Shown here piece after piece: positions 36,761-44,757 of a DNA stretch of 64,000 bases. The translations under genes and the position numbers were made by a program. Under the pieces are notes generated by a model that was not told where the DNA came from, ran no database searches, and saw only the letters and a program-made list of their open reading frames with translations. The DNA lies in the NCBI RefSeq assembly GCF_900110485.1, contig NZ_FODY01000004.1, forward strand, positions 62,001 through 126,000, written 5' to 3'. Within the stretch, counting starts at the first letter, position 1. Each line of letters begins with the position of its first letter. The DNA is from Propionispora vibrioides. Lineage in GTDB: Bacteria > Bacillota > Negativicutes > Propionisporales > Propionisporaceae.

Positions 36761-36991
36761 ATGAAAAAATTGGAGATGATCGGTCAGTTGGCGGATTTGA
36801 AAGAAATAGACTATAAAAACACTCTGTCCATCTCTGTCCTGCTGGAGCTGCTGATCGAAAAGAACCTAATCACCCGCCAGGACTTCGCCCAGAAGGCCCG
36901 GGAGCTGGAAGCCGCAACTTTGGCGGAAATCATTTTATCCCGCCGCAGTCAAACACCGGTAACCAGCAGTCCGTCACCGCTAAATCCTTAG
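36761..36991 (+). CDS. small protein of unknown function divergent from the hydrogenase
   Basis: A 76-residue protein (start ATG at 36761, AGGTGG 8 bases upstream). The centre is helical with a hydrophobic heptad look: TLSISVLLELLIEKNLITRQDFAQKARELEAATLAEIILSRR, resembling the short helix-loop 'leucine-x-x-leucine ... LIT..E/DF' pattern of small regulatory or chaperone helices. The tail is rich in Ser, Thr and Pro. No family recognised. It is divergent from the hydrogenase genes and has its own terminator, so it is probably real. Confidence 0.6.
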   Translation: MKKLEMIGQLADLKEIDYKNTLSISVLLELLIEKNLITRQDFAQKARELEAATLAEIILSRRSQTPVTSSPSPLNP

Positions 36992-37062
36992 GGCGTGTTT
37001 TTCAATAGGTGAACGACTAAAAAAATTTGCAAATTATCTGATAATTCCATAATAAACGCGAT

Positions 37063-37106
37063 AAATCCCCGCCGGTTCCGAGTGGAACTGACGGGGATTT
37101 TTTATA
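37063..37106 (+). terminator. terminator of the small plus-strand gene
   Basis: AAATCCCCG-CCGGTTCC and GGAACTGACGGGGATTT form a long stem (one G-T pair and one mismatch) with a GAGT loop, followed by six T on the plus strand. On the minus strand ATTTATC follows, so it may also serve hpf weakly. Confidence 0.88.
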
Positions 37107-37163
37107 CTACCAGAAGGTACAGTCTCTTCCAATAATATGATTCAGTTGAGAACTGCTGATTTC

Positions 37164-37703
37164 TTAGAATTCCGGCTCAATCAAGCCGTATCTTCCGTCC
37201 TTGCGGCGGTAGATAACGTTGACTTCCTCGGTCTGCGCATTGCTGAACACATAGAAGTCGTGATTAATCAGATTCATCTGCAGAATGGCTTCTTCCACAT
37301 TCATCGGTTTCACGGCAAAACGTTTGGTTTTCACTACCTTAAGTTCTTCGTGTTCCACCGCGTCCGGTACCGCCGGAGCTGCTGCTGCAAATTCGCCTTT
37401 GAAGATTCCGCCACGCAGTTTGCGGGCCAGTTTAGTTTTATATTTTTCAATTTGTTTTTCTAATTTTTCAATTACCAGATCAATCGAGGCATACATATCG
37501 GCGGTGGCTTCTTCTCCTCTGAGCAACATGCCGTTAATCGGCACGGTCACTTCCACGATATGACGTCCCTTTTCCACAGTGAGGACAACAGTAATTTCAC
37601 CTAGTGTTTCAAAATACTTCGTCACTTTACCGACACGTTTCGCTACGTACTCTTTTAAGGCCGGCGTAATTTCAATGTTTTTACCTCGTACATTTATTGC
37701 CAT
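37164..37703 (-). CDS. hpf: ribosome hibernation promoting factor, long form
   Basis: A 179-residue long HPF, which joins 70S ribosomes into inactive 100S dimers in stationary phase. The N-terminal domain (MAINVRGKNIEITPALKEYVAKRVGKVTKYF, then DLVIEKLEKQIEKYKTKL) binds the decoding site. A linker leads to the dimerisation domain (VVKTKRFAVKPMNVEEAILQMNLINHDFYVFSNAQTEEVNVIYRRKDGRYGLIEP), the diagnostic C-terminal signature. Single gene; the usual nearby partners comFC and secA are not directly adjacent (secA lies 4 kb to the left). Confidence 0.97.
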   Translation of the reverse strand: MAINVRGKNIEITPALKEYVAKRVGKVTKYFETLGEITVVLTVEKGRHIVEVTVPINGMLLRGEEATADMYASIDLVIEKLEKQIEKYKTKLARKLRGGIFKGEFAAAAPAVPDAVEHEELKVVKTKRFAVKPMNVEEAILQMNLINHDFYVFSNAQTEEVNVIYRRKDGRYGLIEPEF

Positions 37704-37786
37704 TTACCCCATCCCCTTTCCTGAGTCATATAAGTAGTATTCCCCATTGATGGAAAAATTCCTGTCGGAAAACTCTGGATTGCACA

Positions 37787-38593
37787 TTATTTTTGTTGTT
37801 CCTTGGGAAGCTCCTCACTGTAGTCGAATAAGGAGGCTTTAGGCTGGTTGGCAATCAACCGGGCTAGAATGGTGTCAAAATCGGTCGACTTAAAAATAGG
37901 AATGCGTCGCAAAAGGTATAGGTTATCCCGGTCCGGGTGATTCAGCCCGGTCAGTACGGTAAATGCCCCCTGATAGCCGGCCGCCTGAGTCGCCTGGTAT
38001 ACAGGCAGATCGTAAAAACCGCCAGGGTAGGCTAGAAAACCGGCCGGTTGACGGGTTAACCGTTCTATTGTCCGTTTACTGCCGCCCAGTTCCCGGGCCA
38101 GCGACTTTTTGTCCAGTCTGGTCAAGTCAGGATGAGTCATGGTATGAGCGGCGATGTTCCAGCCTTGCTTATTCATGTCACGAATTTGGACGGCAGACAA
38201 GCGGTCAGGCTTGTCAACATTAACGCCAACCATAAACAATACGGCCTGAAAGCCATATTTCTGCAGCAGTGGCGCCGCCTCGGTGTAGTTATCCTCATAG
38301 CCGTCATCGAAGGTAATCAGCAGCGGCTTCTCCGGCAGCTTGACCGGCTGGTGCCGCATATAGGCGTAGAAGGCATCCAGCGAGATGGTGGTAAACCCGG
38401 CAGCTTTCAGCTTTGCCAACTGCTCATCAAACGCGGCAGGCGAAACACCCAGTTCCGGATCCTCGCCGGGCACGCGTTCAATATGATGGTAGAGCAGGAT
38501 AGGAATACCGTTTTGGTACGCTGCCAGAGCCGTACCGGTAAAAAAAATAAGTGCTACACATAACAACAAACCCATTTGCAAAGTTCGCTTCAA
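37787..38593 (-). CDS. polysaccharide deacetylase (NodB domain), exported
   Basis: A 268-residue carbohydrate esterase 4 protein. Signal peptide (RTLQMGLLLCVALIFFTGTALA), then ILLYHHIE, the metal motif ITFDDGYEDNY, AAHTMTHPDL (H-x3-H) and FLAYPGGFY. It is clearly paralogous to the product of 642-1403, sharing the order and spacing of motifs and the SLDAFYAYM/SMKEYAAA segment. The TTG at 38593 is the likely start (GGAG 6 bases upstream; signal follows at once), not the TTG at 38629. An RNA hairpin of ~90 nt lies just upstream of the start. Confidence 0.9.
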   Translation of the reverse strand: MKRTLQMGLLLCVALIFFTGTALAAYQNGIPILLYHHIERVPGEDPELGVSPAAFDEQLAKLKAAGFTTISLDAFYAYMRHQPVKLPEKPLLITFDDGYEDNYTEAAPLLQKYGFQAVLFMVGVNVDKPDRLSAVQIRDMNKQGWNIAAHTMTHPDLTRLDKKSLARELGGSKRTIERLTRQPAGFLAYPGGFYDLPVYQATQAAGYQGAFTVLTGLNHPDRDNLYLLRRIPIFKSTDFDTILARLIANQPKASLFDYSEELPKEQQK

Positions 38594-38649
38594 CAATCTC
38601 TCCAGCTCCTTTATCCGAGTGATCCACAAACTCTAAAGCTACAATATCC

Positions 38650-38742
38650 TTACGGATTTTTTGCCGCAAAGCTCTGGTGTCGTCGGCTTACCGCTATTGA
38701 TAGCCGAGTCTCACCATCTTGCCTTGAGCAAAATCTCCGTAA
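38650..38742 (-). other. long structured leader hairpin upstream of the second deacetylase
   Basis: On the minus strand TTACGGAGATTTTGC and GCAAAAAATCCGTAA pair (14 of 15), enclosing a second helix TGGTG/CACCA and a third TCGGCT/AGCCGA. The element ends about 57 bases before the TTG start. It does not match any riboswitch consensus I can recall. It could be a cis-regulatory leader or a decayed repeat beside the MITE at 38776. Confidence 0.45.
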
Positions 38743-38775
38743 ATTTAACCTGCGCTTTTAAAGTTGGCGAACTAC

Positions 38776-38938
38776 CAGTACTTTATCAGTCTTAATCCAG
38801 TAAATACTGACGGTATATTTTCCCCATCACTTCGTTGTCGTCAGTCAGCATACTCTCGGTATACCTTCTTTCTCCGCCTTGTGCTGCGAAAAATAGCCTG
38901 GCCATTATTCCACCGTTTTTAAGGCTGACAAACTACTA
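38776..38938. mobile_element. MITE-like element, copy 2 (inverted relative to copy 1)
   Basis: Reverse-complemented, this block aligns along its full length with 34039-34200: the ends (TAGTAGTTTGTCAGCCTTAA), GGCTATTTTTCGC, ACAAGGCGGAG, the TATACC hairpin, GACTGACGACAACGAAG, and ATACCGTCAGTATT all recur in order. Length 163 against 162 bases. Lies between the second deacetylase and the cold-shock gene. Confidence 0.85.
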
Positions 38939-38944
38939 GTAAAA

Positions 38945-38978
38945 ATTAATAAACCCGGCATGTAAAAACATGCCGGGT
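38945..38978 (-). terminator. terminator of the cold-shock gene
   Basis: ACCCGGCATG (38953) and CATGCCGGGT (38969) form a perfect 10-bp stem with a TAAAAA loop. The minus strand continues TTATTAATTTTT. It lies 17 bases past the stop at 38996. Confidence 0.88.
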
Positions 38979-38995
38979 ATTGGTTAACAAGAAAA

Positions 38996-39193
38996 TTATG
39001 CTTTAAGAACGTTAGCCGCTTGAGGTCCGCGAGCTCCGTCTACAATATCAAACTCAACTTGTTGACCTTCGGCCAAGGTTTTAAAGCCCTGGTCTTGAAT
39101 AGCAGAAAAATGAACGAAAACGTCGCCGCCATCTTCTCTTTCGATGAAGCCATAGCCTTTTTCTGCACTAAACCATTTAACTTTACCAATCAT
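38996..39193 (-). CDS. cold-shock protein, CspA family
   Basis: A 65-residue single cold-shock domain protein that binds single-stranded RNA and DNA. RNP1 is KGYGFIERE and RNP2 is VFVHFSAI, with the usual [14 protein letters not shown] start and GPQAANV end. AGGAGGAG precedes the ATG. It has a perfect-consensus promoter and its own terminator, so it is a strongly expressed single gene. Such genes often carry regulatory 5-prime leaders, but this one is only about 45 bases. Confidence 0.97.
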   Translation of the reverse strand: MIGKVKWFSAEKGYGFIEREDGGDVFVHFSAIQDQGFKTLAEGQQVEFDIVDGARGPQAANVLKA

Positions 39194-39243
39194 TGTGAAA
39201 CTCCTCCTAAAATAAACTACAGGTCTCTTTGACCACAGGATGA

Positions 39244-39272
39244 ATTATAACATAGATGGTTATATCTGTCAA
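39244..39272 (-). promoter_or_regulatory. consensus promoter of the cold-shock gene
   Basis: The minus strand reads TTGACA (39267-39272), a 17-base spacer, TATAAT (39244-39249): both hexamers are exact sigma-A consensus. Confidence 0.92.
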
Positions 39273-39307
39273 TAAGCTAGGCCAATAAGGCCAATTTCTT
39301 TCAGAAA

Positions 39308-40030
39308 TTACAAAATCTTCGATAAAAAGGTTTTAGTACGCTCTTCCTTAGCACCGTTAAAAAAGGCCTCCGGCGTGCCTTCTTCCACAATCCGGCCTTC
39401 GTCCATGAAGATAACCCGGTCACCGACTTCACGGGCAAAGCCCATTTCATGGGTAACCACCACCATAGTCATTCCCTCACGGGCCAGCGCCTTCATAACG
39501 TCCAGCACCTCATTGATCATTTCCGGATCCAGCGCCGAGGTCGGCTCGTCGAATAGCATGACCTTCGGGCGCATGGCCAGCGCTCGGGCAATCGCCACCC
39601 GCTGCTGCTGTCCGCCGGAAAGCTGCTCCGGATAGGCATCGGCTTTGTCCGCCAGACCCACTTTAACCAAGAGATCCAGCGCAATTTGCCGGGCATCTTC
39701 TTTGGCCGTCTTACGTACCTTAACCGGCGCCAGCATAATATTTTCCAACACCGTCATATGGGGAAACAGGTTGAAGCGCTGAAACACCATGCCCACTTCT
39801 TCCCGCACCTTGTTGATGTTAGCCTCATTGGTCAAAGGGATTTTATCCACGATAATTTCGCCTTCCGTAGGCTGTTCCAAATAATTAATGCAGCGCAGCA
39901 GCGTGCTTTTACCGGAACCGCTGGGTCCGATAATCACAACCACTTCCCGTTCTTTTACGTGGGCGTCAATGCCCTTTAAAACGTGAAGCTTGCCGAATTT
40001 TTTATGCACCTGTTTAATGTTTATCATCAA
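39308..40030 (-). CDS. polar amino acid ABC transporter ATP-binding protein (GlnQ-like)
   Basis: The cytoplasmic ATPase of a polar amino acid importer, 240 residues. Walker [11 protein letters not shown]-loop [17 protein letters not shown], signature [35 protein letters not shown]-loop [11 protein letters not shown], the GlnQ/HisP family profile. Its start overlaps the permease gene by 17 bases. Works with the permease at 40014 and the binding protein(s) at 40854 and 41824. The amino acid is not predictable with certainty; glutamine, cystine or similar. Confidence 0.95.
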   Translation of the reverse strand: MMINIKQVHKKFGKLHVLKGIDAHVKEREVVVIIGPSGSGKSTLLRCINYLEQPTEGEIIVDKIPLTNEANINKVREEVGMVFQRFNLFPHMTVLENIMLAPVKVRKTAKEDARQIALDLLVKVGLADKADAYPEQLSGGQQQRVAIARALAMRPKVMLFDEPTSALDPEMINEVLDVMKALAREGMTMVVVTHEMGFAREVGDRVIFMDEGRIVEEGTPEAFFNGAKEERTKTFLSKIL

Positions 40031-40688
40031 TCTTATACCTCCGCTCCAGATAATCCACCAGGCGGGAAATCGTCAGGGTCATAATTAAATAAATAAACGC
40101 CACTGTCAGCCAAATCTCAAACGAACCGTACGTGCGGGCAATAATCAGCTGGCCGCGGCGGGTTAATTCTTCAAAGCCGATTACGGAGACCAGGGAGGAG
40201 TCTTTCAGCATGGCAATAAACTCGTTGCCCAACGGCGGAATAATGCGCTTAAAAGCCTGCGGCAGGATAATGTAACGCATCGTCTGACCCCAGGTCATGC
40301 CCAGCGAGCGACCGGCTTCCATCTGTCCACGGTCGATCGACTGAATACCGGCCCGGAATATTTCCGCCACATAGGCCCCGCTGTTGATACTACAGGCCGT
40401 TATCGCCGCAACAAACGGGTCAATCCGCTGCCCTGCCACGATAGGCAGTGCAAAATAAATAATAAAAATCTGAACCAGTAACGGCGTTCCTCTGATAAAG
40501 TCAACATAAATCAAGGACAACGTCTTGACCGCCCAAATTTTCGACAGACGGGCCATGCCGACAAACATCCCGATGAAAAAACCAAAGCCGACACTGAGCA
40601 GGCTGATCTGCAGCGTTACGCCAGCCCCTAGCAACAGCAGCGGAAAGGAGTTTACCACCAAATTAAAATCAAAATTCATGTTCTCCAC
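40014..40688 (-). CDS. polar amino acid ABC transporter permease (GlnP/HisM-like)
   Basis: A 224-residue inner membrane permease of the His/Glu/Gln/Arg family with about five helices. The EAA loop ([62 protein letters not shown]) is the diagnostic feature. Only one permease gene is present, so it probably acts as a homodimer. It follows the binding-protein gene after a terminator, which should make it less abundant than the binding protein. Confidence 0.95.
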   Translation of the reverse strand: MENMNFDFNLVVNSFPLLLLGAGVTLQISLLSVGFGFFIGMFVGMARLSKIWAVKTLSLIYVDFIRGTPLLVQIFIIYFALPIVAGQRIDPFVAAITACSINSGAYVAEIFRAGIQSIDRGQMEAGRSLGMTWGQTMRYIILPQAFKRIIPPLGNEFIAMLKDSSLVSVIGFEELTRRGQLIIARTYGSFEIWLTVAFIYLIMTLTISRLVDYLERRYKIDDKH

Positions 40689-40792
40689 CCTTGCTCATCA
40701 ATAATAAAAGTCCGTACTTTATGTACATTCTGCAATAAATTATATACATGTCCGTCAAAATGTGTCAATGCTTTTCTGTCCCTAAAACGCGC

Positions 40793-40823
40793 AAAAAGGC
40801 GCAATGGAAATAATTGCGCCTTT
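40793..40823 (-). terminator. terminator between binding-protein and permease genes
   Basis: AAAGGCGCAAT (40795) and ATTGCGCCTTT (40813) form an 11-bp stem, followed on the minus strand by TT and GCGCG. It separates the binding-protein gene from the downstream permease/ATPase pair and probably allows partial read-through. Confidence 0.75.
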
Positions 40824-40853
40824 GCAATAAACAGCTCGTATTTTTTTCAATGA

Positions 40854-41633
40854 TTACGGTTTTTTACCAAACCATTTTTCATAAATTTTGTCATACTCGC
40901 CATTCTGTTTCAGTTCATCCAACGCTTTGTTGATCTTATCAGCAAGCTCGGTGTTTTTCTTGGACATGGCTATACCATAATCCTCGGCAGTCAGCGGTTC
41001 ACCGACCTGTTGGGCATCCTTGCTGCCGGTTTCTTTCATGAAATAATCATTGACCGGTTTATCATTGATCACAGCATCCACACCGCCGGCTTTTAATTCC
41101 ATAAACGCTTCGGGGGGGGTATTGAATTCACGAACCTGCGCATTTTTTATCTTCTTGGCTTCTTCCGCCCCGGTCGTACCGATCTGAGCGCCAATCTTCT
41201 TACCTTCCAGGTCACCAAAGCCTTTAATTGTATTATTGCCTGTTTTAACCACAACGGTCAAACCGGATTTGTAATACGGTTTGGAGAAATTCACCTTTTG
41301 AGCCCGTTCCTCGGTGATCGTCATACCGGAAACAGCCACGTCGATATTGCCTGCCTCCAAAGCCGGAATCAAACCGTCAAAGCCCATGCTCTGAATTTCC
41401 ACTTCCGCACCCATTTGTTTGCCGATCGCTCTGATCAGGTCCATATCGAAACCTACATAGTCCTTGCTCTTTTCATCCTGAAACTCAAACGGTGCAAAAC
41501 TTGGCTCCGTTCCCACTTTTAAGACAGTAGCCTTGCCTTCGTTGGCCGCCGGCTTCTGTCCGCCGCAGCCAGCGAGACCGAACAGCGCCACCAAAGCAGC
41601 CACGACTAAATATACAATTGTTTTTTTAGACAC
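40854..41633 (-). CDS. amino acid ABC transporter substrate-binding lipoprotein 1
   Basis: A 259-residue family 3 solute-binding protein. Signal with lipobox FGLAGC (Cys at residue 23), then the type II periplasmic-binding fold: LKVGTEPSFAPFEFQD, VGFDMDLIRAIGKQMG, FDGLIPALEAGNIDVAVSGMTITEERAQKVNFSKPYY and the closing DKINKALDELKQNGEYDKIYEKWFG. As a lipoprotein it sits on the outer face of the inner membrane. It is a close paralogue of the product of 41824-42606. Confidence 0.95.
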   Translation of the reverse strand: MSKKTIVYLVVAALVALFGLAGCGGQKPAANEGKATVLKVGTEPSFAPFEFQDEKSKDYVGFDMDLIRAIGKQMGAEVEIQSMGFDGLIPALEAGNIDVAVSGMTITEERAQKVNFSKPYYKSGLTVVVKTGNNTIKGFGDLEGKKIGAQIGTTGAEEAKKIKNAQVREFNTPPEAFMELKAGGVDAVINDKPVNDYFMKETGSKDAQQVGEPLTAEDYGIAMSKKNTELADKINKALDELKQNGEYDKIYEKWFGKKP

Positions 41634-41689
41634 ATTGGTCCCTCCCGTTTCAATATTATGTAGAATTAAACGCTCACCACATAGTTATA

Positions 41690-41718
41690 ATTATACAGGT
41701 TAATGTATATTTAGGCAA
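41690..41718 (-). promoter_or_regulatory. promoter of substrate-binding protein gene 1
   Basis: TTGCCT (41713-41718), 17 bases, TATAAT (41690-41695) on the minus strand, about 57 bases before the ATG. Confidence 0.7.
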
Positions 41719-41784
41719 GACTTTTCCCGCAAAAAGACGCTACTTTTCTCTGTAGAATGGACTTTTCCTTTTTTCTCCTTTAAT

Positions 41785-41812
41785 TAAAAAAAGCCCGGCA
41801 CGTAGCCGGGCT
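41785..41812 (-). terminator. terminator of substrate-binding protein gene 2
   Basis: AGCCCGGC (41792) and GCCGGGCT (41805) form an 8-bp GC-rich stem with a 5-nt loop followed on the minus strand by seven T; 12 bases past the stop at 41824. Confidence 0.9.
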
Positions 41813-41823
41813 CTCTCGAAATA

Positions 41824-42606
41824 TTAGGATTTTGTACCAAACCATTTTTGATAGATTTTATCAAACTCGCCGTTTTTCTTGAGTTCATCAATAGCCTTAT
41901 TGATTTTTTCAGCCAATTCGGTGTTCTTCTTGGCCACGGCAATGCCATAGTCTTCCGAAGTCAGTGGATCACCCACTTGTTTGGCGTCTTTACCGCCGGC
42001 TTCCTTGATGTAATAGTCATTAACCGGCCGGTCATTGATTACGGCATCTACACCGCCGGCTTTCAATTCCATGAACGCTTCAGGCGCCGTATTAAATTCG
42101 CGGATCTGAGCGTCTTTTACCTTCTTAGCTTCGTCAGCACCGGTCGTACCGATTTGTACGGCAATCTTCTTGCCTTCCAGATCTTTAAAGCCTTTGATAG
42201 CACTGTTGTCACTCTTTACAACAATCGTCAACCCTGATTTATAATAGGGTTTGCTGAAATTCACCTTCTGGGCGCGTTCTTCCGTAATGGTCATGGCGGA
42301 AATAGCGGCATCAATATTGCCTGCTTCCAAGGCCGGAATCAAACCGTCAAAGTTCATGCTCTGCACTTCTACCTTGGCTCCAATCTGTTTGCCAATAGCC
42401 TGGATTAATTCCATGTCAAAGCCGACATATTCCTTGCTCTTTTCATCCTGAAACTCAAATGGTGCGTAAGCAGTATCGGAGCCTACCTTTAACACGGTTT
42501 GCTTAGCCGGTTCCGCCGGCTTCTGGCCGCCACAGCCCGCAAGCCCTAAGGCCAGTACGAACATTCCTAACATCAAACCTGCAATCAATTTCTTCGACAA
42601 ATCCAT
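41824..42606 (-). CDS. amino acid ABC transporter substrate-binding lipoprotein 2
   Basis: A 260-residue lipoprotein (lipobox LGLAGC) with the same family 3 binding fold as gene 1. The two agree over nearly the whole mature part, for example FDGLIPALEAGNID, MTITEERAQKVNFSKPYYKSGLT and GFKDLEGKKI/GFGDLEGKKI, so this is a tandem duplication. It has its own promoter and terminator, unlike a simple operon. It may deliver a related amino acid to the same permease or give condition-specific affinity. Confidence 0.95.
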   Translation of the reverse strand: MDLSKKLIAGLMLGMFVLALGLAGCGGQKPAEPAKQTVLKVGSDTAYAPFEFQDEKSKEYVGFDMELIQAIGKQIGAKVEVQSMNFDGLIPALEAGNIDAAISAMTITEERAQKVNFSKPYYKSGLTIVVKSDNSAIKGFKDLEGKKIAVQIGTTGADEAKKVKDAQIREFNTAPEAFMELKAGGVDAVINDRPVNDYYIKEAGGKDAKQVGDPLTSEDYGIAVAKKNTELAEKINKAIDELKKNGEFDKIYQKWFGTKS

Positions 42607-42657
42607 TCCCTCCCCCTAATTAGCGCCCTGTTGCTTGTCACACAAGTGCATACTATG

Positions 42658-42686
42658 ATAATACATTTGTCCGTATTATTACGCAA
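42658..42686 (-). promoter_or_regulatory. promoter of substrate-binding protein gene 2
   Basis: TTGCGT (42681-42686), 17 bases, TATTAT (42658-42663) on the minus strand, about 52 bases before the ATG. Confidence 0.6.
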
Positions 42687-42709
42687 TCACTTTTTACGAA
42701 AAAAATGAA

Positions 42710-42741
42710 TAAACCGGCATTATATTTCGAATACCGGTTTA
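42710..42741. repeat. inverted repeat upstream of substrate-binding protein gene 2
   Basis: TAAACCGG and CCGGTTTA pair around a 16-base AT-rich spacer, just upstream of the -35 of gene 2. No T-run, so it could be an operator. The remaining bases of 42607-42920 hold only the promoter at 42658 and the terminator at 42881. Confidence 0.35.
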
Positions 42742-42880
42742 CAACATTACAACTATCACAAAATCAACTAGGTCAATTTGTTTCTTTCTAACAATTAACC
42801 ATCCATATTTCACCTTCATAATAGAAGATTTTTATAGGACATCGGCAAACACGAATCCCACCGGCTAAAAGCCATAATAT

Positions 42881-42906
42881 AAAAAGCCCGGCTGCTATAG
42901 CCGGGC
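42881..42906 (-). terminator. terminator of the zinc-ribbon gene
   Basis: GCCCGGCT (42886) and AGCCGGGC (42899) form an 8-bp stem with a 5-nt loop followed by five T on the minus strand; 14 bases past the stop at 42921. Confidence 0.88.
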
Positions 42907-42920
42907 GTAATGTCGTTAGA

Positions 42921-43217
42921 TTAATATGATTTCTTTGCGTTAAAGCAATCGCGGCAGTAAATAGGACGATCATTGCGAGGTTTAAACGGTACTTTTGTAG
43001 TTACACCGCATTCTGCACATACGGCTTCATGCATTTCCCGTTGAGCTCCTTGGCTTTCGCCGCCTTCGCGGCTTCTTTTCTTCGCATCGCGGCAATCGCG
43101 GCAACGCGCCGGTTCATTTTCAAACCCTTTTTCTGCATAAAACTCTTGTTCACCGGTCGTAAAGATAAAGTCACACCCACAGTCCTTGCATTTTAGAGTT
43201 TTGTCCTGGAACGCCAT
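42921..43217 (-). CDS. zinc-ribbon protein with four CxxC motifs
   Basis: A 98-residue basic protein with CKDCGC, CRDCRDAKKRS, CAECG and CRDCFNAKK, forming two zinc sites in a pseudo-repeat. This is the small 'zinc-ribbon domain containing' (zf-trcl type) family common in Firmicutes; no activity is known, nucleic acid binding is likely given the charge. Start 43217 has AGGGGA 8 bases upstream; a longer reading to 43316 runs into the structured RNA region and is rejected. Lies 58 bases downstream of the ncRNA candidate. Confidence 0.85.
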   Translation of the reverse strand: MAFQDKTLKCKDCGCDFIFTTGEQEFYAEKGFENEPARCRDCRDAKKRSREGGESQGAQREMHEAVCAECGVTTKVPFKPRNDRPIYCRDCFNAKKSY

Positions 43218-43274
43218 TAGAGATATCCCCTCACCCTTTTGTTTTTTAAAGCCGCACACCTTATGCAGGCTCTG

Positions 43275-43544
43275 TAAAAAGCTCTTGCTTAGCCGACCTG
43301 GTCTTTGACCCCACACTCGCCTGCCGGAAGGTTCGCTACTAGGAATTCAATCCCCTCACTACTACTCCTCTCGGATAAAGCATGAAACGGTGAGAGTGAG
43401 TACTCACCTGCCTCCCAGCTTTCATCCGGCAGGTCTTACCCCTAAGCCGCACCATGCTCAGAGCTTATTTAAACTCCTTACGTGGATCGTTTCGCCTGCG
43501 ACTGGCATCGACTTTCAACCACAGACCTAAGCAAGAGATCTTTA
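43275..43544 (-). ncRNA. structured RNA candidate of ~270 nt (family unknown)
   Basis: The interval 43218-43617 has no credible gene but shows the layout of a structured RNA on the minus strand. There is a good promoter at 43551-43579. The two ends pair (CTAAGCAAGAG at 43527 with CTCTTGCTTAG at 43282, 11 of 11), and the 3-prime arm is followed by TTTTT. Inside, CCTGCCGG pairs with CCGGCAGG, and ATGAAA with TTTCAT around a GGTGAG/CTCACC hairpin; an alternative ACCTGCC/GGCAGGT helix competes. It could be a stand-alone RNA or the leader of the zinc-ribbon gene. I found no SRP, RNase P, tmRNA or T-box signature. The raiA-motif and 6S families should be tested first. Confidence 0.6.
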
Positions 43545-43550
43545 CCTACG

Positions 43551-43579
43551 ATTATAGATTCCATAGCGCAAAAAAGCAA
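43551..43579 (-). promoter_or_regulatory. promoter of the structured RNA
   Basis: TTGCTT (43574-43579), a 17-base spacer and TATAAT (43551-43556) on the minus strand. Transcription would begin near 43544, just before the outer stem of the RNA. Confidence 0.8.
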
Positions 43580-43617
43580 GGGAAAATATTGAATCTAACT
43601 AAATTTTAGGAACATTC

Positions 43618-44742
43618 TTAAAGTTTAGGCAAACTTCCCTTCATGGCAGCACAAACCAGTTGTTCACGCTGAGAACCGTAGGTAACGGCCCTTCCCTGCT
43701 GAGCTGCCCGATAAGCATGCAGGATAATGGCCATGCCTTTTTTACCTTCCGCACCATTAACCAGTGGCTCCCGGCCGGTATGAATGCTGTCGATCATATC
43801 GGCATACAACGGCGCATGGCCCCAGCCATAGACACTCTCAATCTGTTTATTGCACGCAGCCTGCACCTGGGCCAAATCATCCAGTCCATCGGCAAACTGC
43901 CAGACCTTCACCTCATTAAGCGCCGCCCCACCAATCACGACAGTACCTTTTTCTCCCAGCACCGTCAGTGTTTCTTCCAAATTGCGGGGATACACGCAGA
44001 CAGTACCCTCCACATTGCCGATTGCGCCGTTTTGAAAACGGATCTGAATGCTGCCATAATCCTCAGCTTCAATATAGGGGTGAATATAGTTGCCGAGCAT
44101 AGCCTGTATTTCCTGCATATCACCACCCAGCATCCATTGCAGCAGATCAATATTATGGATGCACTGGTTCATCAGACAACCGCCGTCCTGGTCATAAGTT
44201 CCCCGCCAGGGTGCCTGTTCGTAATAGCCTTGGTTGCGGTTCCACAATATCCGGGCATTGCCGGCGATAATCCGGCCAAAACGGCCGGCTTCCACCGCCT
44301 GACGCAGCTTCTGCACCGGCAGATTGAAGCGATTTTGATGGGACACGCAAAGTTTGACGCCTTTCGCGGCAGCAGTGGCAATCATCCTGTCGGCATCAGA
44401 CACCGACAGGGCCATCGGTTTTTCCACAATGACATGCTTGCCTGCTTCCAGGGCGGCTAACGCCTGCTCAGCGTGTTTCCCCGATTCGGTGGCGATCACC
44501 ACCACATCCATCGGACACTCTGCCAACAGTTGCCGATAATCGGTATATACCGCAGGCAAGGCTGGCTGCTTTTCTTCCTGTCGCAGGGCCGTTACATACT
44601 CGCCGGCTTTGTTTTCCGCCCGATCAACCAGTTCGTCACACACCGCGGTCAGTACGGCCTGCAGTTCATTCTTCACCAATGCCTCAATATGCTTGTAAGA
44701 AATCCGGCCACAGCCAACAACGGCAAAGCTTAGCTTTTCCAT
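43618..44742 (-). CDS. Gfo/Idh/MocA oxidoreductase, WbpB-like UDP-sugar 3-dehydrogenase
   Basis: A 374-residue NAD-dependent oxidoreductase: N-terminal Rossmann start FAVVGCGRISYKHIEAL, VIATESGKHAEQALAALEAGKHVIVEKPMALSVSDAD (the conserved EKP lysine), then CVSHQNRF and DQDGGCLMNQCIHNIDLLQWMLG of the catalytic domain. In the WbpA-B-E-D pathway this enzyme oxidises C3 of UDP-GlcNAcA to the 3-keto sugar. The assignment rests on the neighbours: a C6 dehydrogenase, an N-acetyltransferase and an aminotransferase in the same operon. GGAAGG before the ATG; 15 bases after the dehydrogenase gene. Confidence 0.85.
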   Translation of the reverse strand: MEKLSFAVVGCGRISYKHIEALVKNELQAVLTAVCDELVDRAENKAGEYVTALRQEEKQPALPAVYTDYRQLLAECPMDVVVIATESGKHAEQALAALEAGKHVIVEKPMALSVSDADRMIATAAAKGVKLCVSHQNRFNLPVQKLRQAVEAGRFGRIIAGNARILWNRNQGYYEQAPWRGTYDQDGGCLMNQCIHNIDLLQWMLGGDMQEIQAMLGNYIHPYIEAEDYGSIQIRFQNGAIGNVEGTVCVYPRNLEETLTVLGEKGTVVIGGAALNEVKVWQFADGLDDLAQVQAACNKQIESVYGWGHAPLYADMIDSIHTGREPLVNGAEGKKGMAIILHAYRAAQQGRAVTYGSQREQLVCAAMKGSLPKL

Positions 44743-44757
44743 AGTATCCTTCCCATC

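Noticed and set aside
38650-38742. A c-di-GMP (GEMM) or other known riboswitch before the second deacetylase
   Set aside because: A GCAAAGCT-like motif is present only on the opposite strand and the required conserved cores are missing.
42788-42973. A 61-codon minus-strand frame over the zinc-ribbon gene terminator
   Set aside because: It crosses the terminator at 42881 and overlaps the zinc-ribbon gene in another frame, with no ribosome site.
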